Source of the DNA: Petrosia ficiformis
Lineage: Eukaryota; Porifera; Demospongiae; Haplosclerida; Petrosiidae
DNA: 64,000 nucleotides
Assembly (NCBI GenBank): GCA_947044365.1
Contig: OX345636.1
Coordinates: 59,833,537 to 59,897,536 of the forward strand
Reading direction: 5' to 3'
Shown here piece after piece: positions 43,870 to 55,100 of this stretch (position 1 is the stretch's first letter; the number at the start of each line of letters is the position of its first letter). The position numbers were made by a program, and so were the translations under genes. The notes under the pieces are model-generated. The model ran no database searches and was not told the DNA's origin. It saw nothing but the letters and a program-made list of their open reading frames with translations.

Positions 43870-45930
43870 TGGCGGCATGGAATACAGTTAGCTTTGTGAG
43901 GGCCTCACTAAGGCTCGCCCCAGTATGTGCTTTCCTTGCATGTTCAAATCATGAGGCAATGTCCTTTCTAGACTTGTACTATTAACTCACTTCCTACATA
44001 ACTAAATTTGTTGGCTTGCTATACTAAACAGCACAATAATGAGCATTTATAATTGTGAATTGAACAATGGAGATGTGCATAATTATTTTGTAATATGAAA
44101 ATATAGAATATGATGTATAATCCATATGGAAGGAATGAACTGCATGTACAAGATCTATATTGTATGGCAAGAAGTACATGTACATGTAATTAATAATCTG
44201 CTTGTATTTAAACGAATGCTATTGAACCACTTTGTACATGTACAGGAAGAGGAGAAATTTTTTTTGCCTTGTACATGTACAATCAGTGCTGTGGTTGAGA
44301 TTAACCACATCTCAGATGAATGACATGTAATTAACTCTCAGAATTATATATAATATTATGTACTTATACTATAGTCTGTTCACATTCACAATGTCCTCAA
44401 TATTATGATGTGATGACTTTATATGTAATAAAATTATAAAGTATAGTTTAATGTCATAAGGTTAATACATGATTATACTGTAACTCAATAATGAAGCAGC
44501 GGATTGAAATTTGACATACACAAAAAAGAACGGGAAGGATAATTATATTAAAATGGTGCAGGTAAAAGGATTATTGCACATATTCCAACTAAAGTTATCA
44601 ACATTTTTTCTGAGGCCATGGTGAACATGAATGGACCTTTAGATAAGTACCACTAAATATAATCCAAGCACCAGGTAGAACACACTGCATTTATCAGACC
44701 TGCCAAGTCTCATGCATTTGTGTTCCTTCTCGCACTCTTAGTCTTTGGACTTATCAAAATACTTCTTTCTCATACAATCTGACATTCTTAAATTTAACTT
44801 TTAAACAGTCCAACTTCCTTTTCCAAATACTAAATATAGCCACGCCTTGAAATATTAATTAAGGAGCTTCTTTTGTAATTACAATTTCAAGGTGTGACCA
44901 TACGTACCTCAAAATGGATGCATTGATCAACAGCACCAAAAAAATAATAATTTCTTAAATCAATGGTAAAATTAATACTTCTTGTAACAATAAACGTTCA
45001 TTAGAAAAACAGTTGTTTCAGCATTATGCAGATGTTATCTTTCAGCATTATGCAGATGTGAGCATTATGTAGATGTTATCTTTGAGATAGTATAATGTAG
45101 TAATATGGAACTATTGTAACAATGTAGTAATATGGAACTATTGTTTGTATAGTATAGTTTTTGACAATCTCTATTGTAATCATGTTTTAATGACATGTCT
45201 GATGTTATTGTTCTGTGACACCAATTTATGTTCTGTGTACTGCTATAAATACTCTGAACTTATCATTTTTAAGAGATTACTGCTATTCATTGTTAGTGAC
45301 TTTGTTACACTATCATTGAGCTGATGTGGTTTTCCTGGTTTCTCTAGCTTTGAGAATGATTGCTTTCAGAATATCCTGTTCTGAATTAAATACATTGTAT
45401 TTGTAATTATTAACAACATTTTGCTAATTTCTTTTTTCTTGTGTTAGACTTTCAGAACTAGAAGTATACTTCTGTCAAGAACTATTTTTCAAGGTTAGCT
45501 TAATTAATAAGACTTGAAGAGAGAGTGGGTGGTATGACAGTAAACAGTAATTATTGAACATACCCACCAATAGTCCTTTTGCATGTATACTATATGAGGT
45601 AAATAATTACATTACTACTTGTGTGATGTCACTACCAGTTGTGCTCTTAAGGACGAGAGACTTTGCTAAACTAGCTCTACTATATCAGAATGTAGTGAAA
45701 AACTAGAACCCAAGTACATTATTGAGTGTTTATATGATGTGGTGAGGATAAACAAAGACTCAATAGAGTCCATCCTTGGCATGTTGTATATACTTAACAC
45801 CTCATAAAATTATATATTAATAATATAAATGGATGAAACTTCCATGTGTGTTCAATAGGATGGAACTAATGTTATGTTGTGCAAAGGCTCTCTCCATGCA
45901 TCTGCCAGTATTAACACAAATAATATGTTA
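43870..45930. other. Gene-poor sequence after the 90-bp minisatellite
   Basis: Holds the dispersed repeat at 44497-44642 (copy of the 5' flank of MGAT1-like exon d) and short direct repeats at 45020-45150 (CATTATGCAGATGTTATCTT). The missing MGAT1 C-terminal exon was looked for here and not found. Confidence 0.4.
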
Positions 45931-45992
45931 CTAGTCTGGCGTAGCCGCCCACTTCACTAACTCTTAGCGAAGTGGGCGGCTACGCCAGACTA
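45931..45992. mobile_element. Perfect 62-bp foldback with 23-bp GC-rich arms
   Basis: TAGTCTGGCGTAGCCGCCCA at the left is exactly mirrored at the right around a 13-base loop. The flanking TA suggests a TA target. It is GC-rich in very AT-rich DNA. It could instead act as an RNA hairpin. Confidence 0.7.
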
Positions 45993-45994
45993 AT

Positions 45995-47150
45995 ATGATA
46001 CTCAATGCTGGCTTAATAATTGCCTGTGGACCCGATTCAGACGATTCATGTTGTTTGAGCAATTGCCACTTACCTAGAAGTGTTTTTCAGAGTCCACCAT
46101 AATATTATGATGACAGTTCTTTTATTTCACATGCATGATCAAAAGCATTGGTTCACATCTATATATATAATTATATTTATATAGTATATAGAACTCAAAA
46201 GAAAAAAGAACATTGACCTCATGCTTGCATGGGGTCTACATAGCAAACACAACTCCATGATAGTCTACAACTCCACATGCAAATTTACAATCAATGATTA
46301 GACAATACCAAACCCAGCATTTCTCTTAAGAGCCAACACCATGTTATCTTTGAATAGTTGATAATCGGTAATGAAATGCGTATAGAAATTTCACATCTTG
46401 ATGCCGTGGGTAGGATAGCCGAGTGAGTGGTCACGTTGAAATTCAATCACAGGTGTACAGTGAAATCTAATTGGTGGCACTGACAAACAGCAAGATCACA
46501 TTCCAACTCATGCACCTTCGTATAAAGTAACTTTTTTAAAATGTAAAGTCTTTATTTATACTCTGTTACCTGCACATTCTTCCATGAAATCAGTAAAAAT
46601 AGCCTGACATATTTCCAAAAGTTCACTATTTGATGGAGCATTGTTGATCTTGTTAATTAGAAGGATATGTATACAGATTTAACGTTAAACCAGTTTCACA
46701 GGTTGCATGCTGTACTGGATTTTCAGGAATTTGATGTATAGGCACTGTGACCCCAGTAACTAACCTGACCAGTACAGAAATGTGGCTTCTGCCAAAAAGG
46801 GTAATATCGTGCAGATATAGTACCTACACTGCCAAACTCTCTGTTGGACTGAAAGTGGGCGAGTAAGCAGGAGGTAAAGGTGAAAAATCACCCATTGAAT
46901 ACTGTAAATCTGAGTGCTATGTCATCAAACTCTACCAAAATTTATTTAATAATACCATATGCACGTGCAAAAGAGTATATATGTATACATACCAGTTCCT
47001 TGTTCTATTGTCACAATAATATCTCCATTTTGGTTATTATCACTACAATTATCCAATACATGCTCAATAGACTCATCATCAAATTTAAGTTAAATCCCCA
47101 CTATAAGAAGGGACAATGATATACCAGGTAATTATTATTTTACCTAGAAT
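45995..47150. other. Gene-poor sequence
   Basis: Only the tRNA-like relic at 46407 stands out. No coding frame supported. Confidence 0.4.
46407..46450 (+). pseudogene. Partial tRNA-Ser/Leu-like sequence
   Basis: GTAGGATAGCCGAGTGAGTG resembles the 5' half of a class II tRNA (A-box TAGCCGAGTGG), and a GTTGAAATTCAAT anticodon-arm-like stem follows. No B-box follows at the right distance, so it is a relic or SINE head, not a working tRNA. Confidence 0.3.
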
Positions 47151-47615
47151 AATTATTATAACAAGATATATAGAGAAAAAAGTATCCCTATGACTGCTTT
47201 GTGGTGTCCATCATTCAGTAATCATGGCTAACTTTATGATGCCTGAAACACATCAGCCTATTATAGTTATTATTTTGATTATCTACTCTGTTTACCTTTT
47301 AAAGAACCTTGTAGAATATATTTCAGGTAGAATAGCTAGCTATTAGTTCCAGTTTCTACGTAAACTACACAGCTTTCTTTCTGCTGGTCTGTAGAGCTTG
47401 ATCGCGCGTTCTTTTACGCGCCACGCCCATTAATTGACCGAGCCCCCGAGAATGATGTAACTTCCTTAACTACGTATACAACGCATACTCGCGTAGGTGA
47501 CACAAGAATATATTATAATTATAATTATATTATTATAATTATATATAATATATAAATTATATAGTTCGAACCCGTGGGAAAGCAATCATAGGGATGGCCC
47601 TACGGGCCATAATAA
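47150..47615 (+). repeat. Dispersed repeat, partial copy of 14034-14446
   Basis: Shares GACTGCTTTGTGGTGTCCA, TAGCTAGCTATTAGTTCCAG, TTACGCGCCAC and TTCGAACCCGTGGGAAAGC. It lies about 185 bp before the Penelope-like element. Confidence 0.75.
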
Positions 47616-47805
47616 TTATAAATTTAACAACATGTGACATGCTTGTGGCTTGATAAAATACTGGTCATAGTGTGTGATTTGAATATCTAATTGGAAATGT
47701 ATTGATTGGTTGTTTTATATTTGATAATTATAATTGGGGCGAAGCCCCACACTAGTCGAGAATCTTGATTGATTGATTGATTGCGTATGTACGTCTTTTT
47801 CTCCC

Positions 47806-49248
47806 ACGGGGACCACTTGGCCCCATGGACTATCTAAGGTGCATAAGGCCGGTATACCTCTCAGACCTATTGTTAGTACAATTGGGTCTCCAACCTACCA
47901 GTTGGCAAAAGAGCTTTGCCGTATTTTGTCACCAATTGTAGGCAAAACCAATTCATATATCCGTAACTCGTCTCATTTTGTTGAGAGGATATCGGAGATA
48001 GAATTGCAAGAGGTGGACAGACTAGTTAGCTTTGATGTTAAAAGTCTTTTCACCATGGTGCCTATTGATGATTCCCTCAGGATCATACGTGAGCAATTAG
48101 TTGTAGATGACACTTTAGATGAGAGAACCACCTTAACAATTGATGAGATTTGTGATTTATTTGTCTCAGATCCACTTTCTTTAGGTTTAATGACTGTTTT
48201 GATGAGTAGAAAGATGGTACCGCCATGGGGTCTCCATTGTCTCCAGTTGTTGCTAACATCTTTATGGAGGACTTTGAAGGAACAGCTTTAGTCACATGTG
48301 ATTTACCACCAAAACTGTGGCTAAGGTATGTCGATGATACGTTTGTGGTGTGGCAACATGGAGAAAACCACCTTGGTGAGTTCTTGGAACATCTTAATGG
48401 ACTTCACACAAGAATAGACTTCACAATGGAGGAAGAGGTAAGTGGTAAGTTACCCTTTCTAGATGTACTATATAGTTGAGAGGAAAGATAACAGACTCAC
48501 AACTGACATCTACCGGAAACCTACAAACACCAACAGGTATCTCAACTATAGATCTAGCCATCACCCCAGAGTGAAAATGGGGATCATCAAAACACTTAGA
48601 TCTAGGGCTGAGAAGATCTGTGGAGATGATAGAATGGAGAGTGATGAGAGAAAAAAGTTAAAGAATATCTTTATGGACAATGGCTACCCAAGACAGAAAG
48701 TCCAGGCAGCACTGAGGAAGAAGACCGGCACATGCCCCAAACAAGATCATGGGGAAAAGGGAACTAATGAAGAGATTAAGACCCTTGTGTTGCCATAAAC
48801 TCCGGGACTCAGTGAGAATATTGATGTAGTTTGTAAACATCTACCAGTGAGAATTGCCTTTACCAGTAAAGGCACACTTGGGAATATGTTGACACAAGTC
48901 AAAACACCGATTCCACCCTTTGAAAAGACGGGGGTCATTTATGCCATTCATTGTGAATGTGGTGGAACTTACATAGGTGAAACCGGAAGGACTTTCAAGA
49001 TCAGGATGAGTGAACACAAGAGAGCTATCAAGATTGGAGATCATAACAATGCTATATCAGTACATGTTCATTCTACAGGTCACAGTATTCTATGGGACAA
49101 GTGTGAAGTTTTAGCAGTTGAAGAAAATTAGAGAAGAAGAAAGATCAGAGAAGCTATTTTAATAAAAAGTACTTCTGACACCATCAATACAGACCCTGGA
49201 GTACACATTAATTCGTCTTGGGACACTATCCTACCATCACAGACTTAA
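47806..49248 (+). pseudogene. Penelope-like reverse transcriptase with GIY-YIG endonuclease, interrupted
   Basis: Blocks in order: GLSKVHKAGIPLRPIVSTIG, the catalytic-A-like SFDVKSLFT, GTAMGSPLSPVVANIFMEDF (48219 onward), the catalytic C motif RYVDDTFVVW (48325-48354), LPFLDVL, TDIYRKPTNTNRYLNYRSSH, and the GIY-YIG region GVIYAIHCECGGTYIGETGR (48931 onward). Breaks: an in-frame TAG just before KDGTAMG together with a frame change near 48200, a frame change after LPFLDVL (about 48470), TAA at about 48796, and TAG at 49129-49131 after EEN. RT and the endonuclease are known to act together in target-primed insertion; this copy cannot make a full protein. Confidence 0.85.
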
Positions 49249-49430
49249 TCTAAACCTTCATGTCATAGTTTACTTTTCTTGTACCATCATTGTCAAACCT
49301 TGTTATTTTTCTGTACCACCCTTTATATTTCCTGTACCATCATTGTTCCACTCTTTGTACTGTCATGACGTCATCACTTGTTATCTGTCCGTATATAAAT
49401 AGGCTATTTGGTTTTGTTTTTTGTATACTG

Positions 49431-49456
49431 CTGAAGAAGACCTTCGGGTCGAAACG
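49431..49456 (+). ncRNA. Hammerhead-ribozyme-like motif in the Penelope tail
   Basis: CTGAAGA (fits CUGANGA) is followed by a stem GACC-TTCG-GGTC and then GAAAC. This is the conserved core half of a hammerhead. The matching NUH cleavage strand of stem III was not identified, so it may be degenerate or span a junction with another copy. Such ribozymes are known from Penelope-like elements. Confidence 0.5.
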
Positions 49457-49505
49457 TTCAGTTTTTATTAATAATAATTTTATTATTGTTATTGATAATT
49501 AAAAA

Positions 49506-50440
49506 ACTCTACCGTGTTATTAAGGCTCAATAAAATTACTCTATTATACGGTAGTACTCTCCATACATTTCAATCGCAAGTGATGACCTTAAATCTCTGG
49601 TAATATATACAGATAAGTTTTAATACATATACCTATTCATATCTAGTGCTTTTATGACTACCAACACCTTCTAGATGGCCAAAAAGCGTCGTTAAGGTAG
49701 AGAACCTGCGAGTGGCAAAATCTTCATCATTAATATTATTTTTCAGACAAATCATTTTTTTGTTTGTTGAACTATCACAATGATTCTAGCACCATTCCAG
49801 TCGCATTCATAGTAAAATTCTGGTCTACACGTATTGAGATGATATCTTCAGACACTATGAAAGAAGATAGTCTCAACGACGGCAAAGATTTGATCTGGAA
49901 TTGGACGCCATTTTCCAAAGTGGAATTTAATTACGCATGCGCATTCGTGTACTCCGAACATGGAAGCTGAAAAGGTGGAAGTGCTTGTTGCATTGAAATC
50001 ATAAGCACATTTGTGAGCAAATACATTCTTATAATAATGAATATAAATATTAAACAATTGTATAATAATATTGTATGCTATGATAACCATTGGAATACTG
50101 AATGGTTGACACAGTGACTGATACTACTTCTTGTAGAATGGCAGACAGTGCTGTAAGTGAAATAGAGAATATACATCATCTGTAAGTGTAAGAGAATGAT
50201 AATCAATACATAAATACAAAATACTGACTTATTGATGAACAAATTTCAATCCATTTATAGTCGTATGATATCATAATGATATATAGTATTTCTGCAATCT
50301 GCAAAAAAATATTCACACCATTCACAAAAAAAACACAATGGAAACAAGAATAGCAAAAACATTTGCAATAAAAATGAAAGGAGATGTAGGGATGTTGAAA
50401 CCCAAAAAGCATGCAAACAAGGTTGGGAAGCTAACATAGG
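49506..50440. other. Gene-poor sequence with an NRF1-like site
   Basis: ACGCATGCGCA near 49934 resembles the NRF1 consensus. A small frame before it (49764-49970, ending ACAFVYSEHGS) and an ATG after it (MEAEKVEVLVALKS) are too short to support. Confidence 0.3.
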
Positions 50441-50445
50441 ACCCA

Positions 50446-50543
50446 AATCACTTCCATATAACCCTACATAAGTACATGTACAGCTCTTTGTATTTTGTTT
50501 TATAGCAGTGTAAGTACTTATGTAGGGTTATATGGAAGTGATT
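50446..50543. mobile_element. Perfect foldback with 30-bp arms
   Basis: AATCACTTCCATATAACCCT + ACATAAGTAC is mirrored exactly at 50513-50543. The loop is about 37 bp. No coding capacity. Confidence 0.75.
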
Positions 50544-50789
50544 TTTATTGAAAATGTTTTTGTTATTCTTGTTGTATTATTGGTTGGACAAATGGTAATA
50601 CTTTCTGCATTTATACAAATCATCATACACTTACTAGGCCATATCACATTCCACTAAGTGCTCGGCCAGTTCACACACTGCGGGAAAGGTGTTGTTGCAT
50701 TACTTGCATATCTTATACTTCTCCACTACCTGAGTGAATGATTGAACAAAAATGCAACAACAAGGAATACAAAACTACCTGGTCAGTAG

Positions 50790-51100
50790 TTTCATGAAGA
50801 GGTGTCAAATCCAGATCCATTTGTAATGGACGGATATACAATATAAGTGCATGCATTACCAATCCTTCGTTTTAACATTTCAGGAGATGAGTGTGCTAGT
50901 TTTGAAAAAGGCTCTAAAACTCTTGAAGTGGGTGTACATTTAAACAATGTAAAACCTCCACCTTCTCTAAGTTTAGGGAATACATTATATAAAACATCAC
51001 AAAATTCTTCAGCCTCCATGTCTGTGACACTTTTTGGGATGGAAAATTTGAGGACATTTACCTTCTTAATTAATATCACTAGTGTCAGTACAAACAATAA
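50790..51100 (-). pseudogene. Fragment of an uncharacterised conserved invertebrate protein
   Basis: Minus strand: VLKFSIPKSVTDMEAEEFCD, then YNVFPKLREGGGFTLFKC-TPTSRVLEPFSKLAHSSP and KRRIGNACTY, then after a frame change IRPLQMDLDLTPLHETTDQ and a GT. I recall an [FY]PKL-x-GGGF-x-L-x-RC-x-P-x-SR-x-LE...IRP.Q.DLDL pattern in unannotated proteins of sponges and cnidarians; its function is unknown. The extra bases between ACTTAT and ATCCG (about 50845) break the frame. It could be a gene relic or part of a transposon. Confidence 0.45.
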
Positions 51101-51399
51101 ATGAATATTCAAATCTTTATGACAAACAATAATTTTTTTAATTACTTTGTAGTAAAATGTTACATCTATAGCCTCACTATTTTTTAGTATATACACCTGT
51201 GGTAACTATGACATCATAGGAAACCTGCAGCTGAGAATATATATATACAGCCATGTTTTATAGTTTTTATTTAGTTATTAATAGGTCTCTGTTTTCGTAT
51301 TGTTTTATCATTAGTTTATTGTACGTGTGTTTACTTTGCCGGATCAACTGGAATATGCGGCACCAGAAGTAGGCGTGCCAATGATTTAATTTGACACAG

Positions 51400-52158
51400 A
51401 TTAAAACCCTAACGATAAGAGACCCTAGGATCGACGGGTGTGTCCTATGAATTTTAATGAGGTGCCGTGTATTCCAGTTGACCCAAGATATATACATGTA
51501 ACTACTTTGAGTCATGGACGTCGTACTGTGAACGTCTTTATTTCTATTTCGATGCCAACGACATCGTTAATCTGGGCAAGAAATGTTCGATTTTACTTAC
51601 AGTCTGTGGTCCATCGACATACCAATTGTTGAAGAGCTTAGTGCAACCACGCACACCAATGGAGAACACTTTGAAAGAATATGTACCAGACATTTCGTTG
51701 ATCAGAAGGGGGATGTTACTTTTCTACGTAATCCTAGGACGCGATATCCGGGAGGATGCGAGCTTCTGTACCGGTGTCATAAAATTTTAGGTACCTATGA
51801 ATATGGGGATCCCGGGTCCTTTAATGTTGTTGGCAAATTTGACGGGGGTGCCCATTTGAATAGCAAAATGCGTAATAAAATAGGGACCTGGGTCCCTATT
51901 TTACCCGTAATATGGGGACCCGGGTTTCCAAATGTACGGGATACCCAGAATTTTATGACATCGGATGGGCATGCCGATCGCGGAATTGGGATCGGGAACG
52001 AGACTAAGCCACACCCTCGACACGTCACATTTTAATTTTGTGAATAATTATACAGTAGATACGCCCAAAACAGGGCGTATCAACTCTTGTGACTTCTGTT
52101 GTGCTGTGCTAGTTCTATTTAGTTCTATTTAAAATACGTAACACAGGGAGTCAGTGAT
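51400..52158. promoter_or_regulatory. GC-richer block upstream of second ankyrin gene, possible promoter region
   Basis: This is the most GC-rich non-repeat stretch around, with several CpGs and repeated blocks such as ATATGGGGA(T)CCCGGGT near 51801 and 51911. It contains plus-strand open frames at 51438-51632 and 51583-52035 (...ERICTRHFVDQKGDVTFL...), which I do not recognise. The block ends about 100 bp before the candidate first ATG. Promoter function is inferred from position and composition; it could also be a fragment of an unknown gene or element. Confidence 0.3.
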
Positions 52159-52182
52159 ATGTCTTTGGAAAAGAGACTGCTG
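52159..52182 (+). CDS. Candidate first coding exon of second ankyrin-type gene
   Basis: ATG plus seven codons up to a strong GTGAGT donor, ending phase 0 as the next exon requires. It lies at the edge of an unusually GC-rich stretch (51400-52060). The start is supported only by phase and position. Confidence 0.45.
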
Positions 52183-55100
52183 GTGAGTAGAATAATAAGT
52201 GTGTTAGATGGTAAGAATGTTGAATTCAGTACAGCATTTTCTTGTACAGTAGGAAGGGAAATGATCTCCTTTTCTTTTTGTTCAGTTGAATATGTAAATA
52301 CAAATTGAAAGTTTTAAAAGGTCCTTCAGGATGTGTATACACTAGTGTATAAACTCTGGTAATTAGGTATGAGGTTAGGTTTTGTATTTATAATACACAA
52401 TTAAAGTACACACTTCTTGTCAGACCTTTAGGCACCTCCTAATTAAATTACTTAAATCAGGAATTCAATCTTTCATCATCACTAATTACATGTACACTGT
52501 ACCAGACTATTAAGTAATTAAGAGCAGTTATCTTTTATTAAGTACATGTATGTGTCACACCCAGTTGACTTTGTGGGAAATTGATCTCATTTGGGTTGAT
52601 GATTTCATGGCAGGCTGTTGATCTCATGAGAGTAGACCTTGTGGGAGGGCAACCATTTTAATGTCAATCTGATTAGTTAATAAATGTGATTTGTGATTCT
52701 AGAACCTTATTCCATAATTTATTATATGAATGTATTAAATGAAAATACGGAGCCCCCATATAATCTCATTACATGTTTACTTATAATTAAAATTATTATC
52801 TATTATAGGATATAATTATTATTGTTAATACAGTGGATGCATCTAATATAGGTGTGGTTTTAGGTGTGTTTATGAGTGTGTGGCTTTGACCTTTGCTTAA
52901 ATTTATTGCCTCCTTCAGGCCTGCTGTCTGTATACATGTATGTACAGTTTGTATCTTTTATGTACATGTATGTCATAGAATTTGTTTATCATGTTTAATG
53001 AGGTTTAGTTAAGCTTTGATTGTTATTATTTCTTTCATAATAATAAAATAATAAAGACATTATTGCTACACCAGGAGCACATGAACAGCTCCTGGTTACA
53101 CTTACACATGTATTACAATGGCCATTTTTATAATAATTTATAGTCACTAATGTCAGATGTTTATAAATTATATTGTTATAAACAGAAGATTAGATGATCT
53201 GTTGTATGCTATCATTACAATATCTATGATAATTGTGTCTTCATTTCATTACCCCGGCCAAGTAGTGCAATGTATATTTAAAAGTGGTTAATCTTTCTAT
53301 CTATCTTTTATGCAACCACTTTCAGAAAACCACTTTAGTAATAGTTTAAACATATTCTAAAAACTCAAGATTAATTATATAAGATGTACTATAATGTAGT
53401 TCATAGTTTTCTTATTAATATAATATAAAACTCAAGATTAGTTATATAAGATGTACTATAATGTAGTTCATAGTTTCCTTATTAATATAATATAAAACTC
53501 AAGATTAGTTATATAAGATGTACTATAATGTAGTTCATAGTTTTCTTATTAATATAATATAAAACTCAAGATTAGTTATATAAGATGTACTATAATGTAG
53601 TTCATAGTTTTCTTATTAATATAATATAAAACTCAAGATTAGTTATATAAGATGTACTATAATGTAGTTCATAGTTTTCTTATTAATATATACATGTACA
53701 TGTAGTCCACCATTTTTTGGTCAGTCACATCATTCATAATACTTACATGTATAACACATGTTCACACTACATGTGTAATTATAATGGATACATGTTCTCA
53801 TAACTCTAGTTGTTATGTACATGTAATAACTGCACTTTATAAAGTAATGCACTATAAATAGTTATTTTAACCTACATGTACATGTACAGTTAGTTACTGT
53901 AGTTTTAATGTAATTCTATTTTCCTCAATGCTGATTTGTTTTCCTGCTAGGTAATATATACATGTACTAGTTTCATTTGATCTTGATCTATATTGACTAG
54001 TATATAAAGTACATGTCATAATAAATCATATAGTAACAAAAATACAATGTAGCTATATAGCATAGTATTATAGGTACAACCTGTGATATATTATTATCAT
54101 TACCATTCTAACATATATTAAACAATAGATGTTTGATTATTCCAGAGTAATTAGTATGTACAGGAATTTGTACTAATAATAACAAATAACATGTTGTACT
54201 CCACATGAAGTTAGTACTATACATACATGTACATGTAATTATGGTACTATGAAATTTATATACTACATGTATATGTTTGAAGTACAAGTACATTATATTT
54301 ATTGTTACCATTCATTATTATGACATGTACTTTATATACATGTAACTGTACATGTACTAGCTAGTCAATATACATGTACATGTTGATCAATATCAAAATT
54401 ACTTGTAAACATTACCTACCAAGAAAAGAAATCAGTATTGTCACATGTATAGACCAGACTGGTTTACTTGATAACTGATACTAAATGTATGTTTCATAAT
54501 TACATGGGCTTTGAATACAACATGTAGTAATGTTAATTTATAGTTTGTGTGTGTATGTATACATGTAGAATCTGAAACAAATCGTTACTTAATGTAGTAC
54601 ATCAGTGATGCCGAACTACATAACATGGCTGAGGATGAGACTAGGTACTTTGATGATACTGTTTAAAATGATAAATTAAAGAGCCTTTCTCTGTCATCTT
54701 AAAAAGCCTGTACGAGGCTAGAGACGTCCACGACCTGCTGCCGTGGCAGTGTGCCAGATTGTTCCTATGAGTTAATATGAAAATAAAGCTTTTTGAAAAG
54801 AAATATATTTTTCAGTGTTTGCATTACTTTGAGGATCAGAATGACAAATATCTTAGTAAACGGAAATGAGTTCATAATAGTATGATAATTATAATTATAT
54901 TAGATAAATTGTATTACACATATGTATGTTTAGAACTTTATTAGTACAATAATCAAACTGAAGATACAACTCTCTATAACTACAATACACTGATACACTG
55001 CTGCTGTATGATAATTATAATTATATTAGATAAATTGTATTACACATATGTATGTTTATAACTTTATTAGTCCAATAATCAAACTGAAGATACAACTCTC

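Larger units (their letters stand above)
47800..49505 (+). mobile_element. Penelope-like retroelement, 5'-truncated and degenerate
   Basis: Contains reverse transcriptase and GIY-YIG endonuclease sequence followed by a 250-bp tail that includes a hammerhead-like motif. The 5' part of the reverse transcriptase is missing; the element starts abruptly after a GATT run near 47760-47780. No second LTR-like copy was seen in the window. Confidence 0.85.

Noticed and set aside
51583..52035. 150-codon frame with ERICTRHF as a THAP-like zinc finger
   Set aside because: The expected Cys pair and Trp are not visible upstream, and the second half is made of GC-rich repeated blocks.
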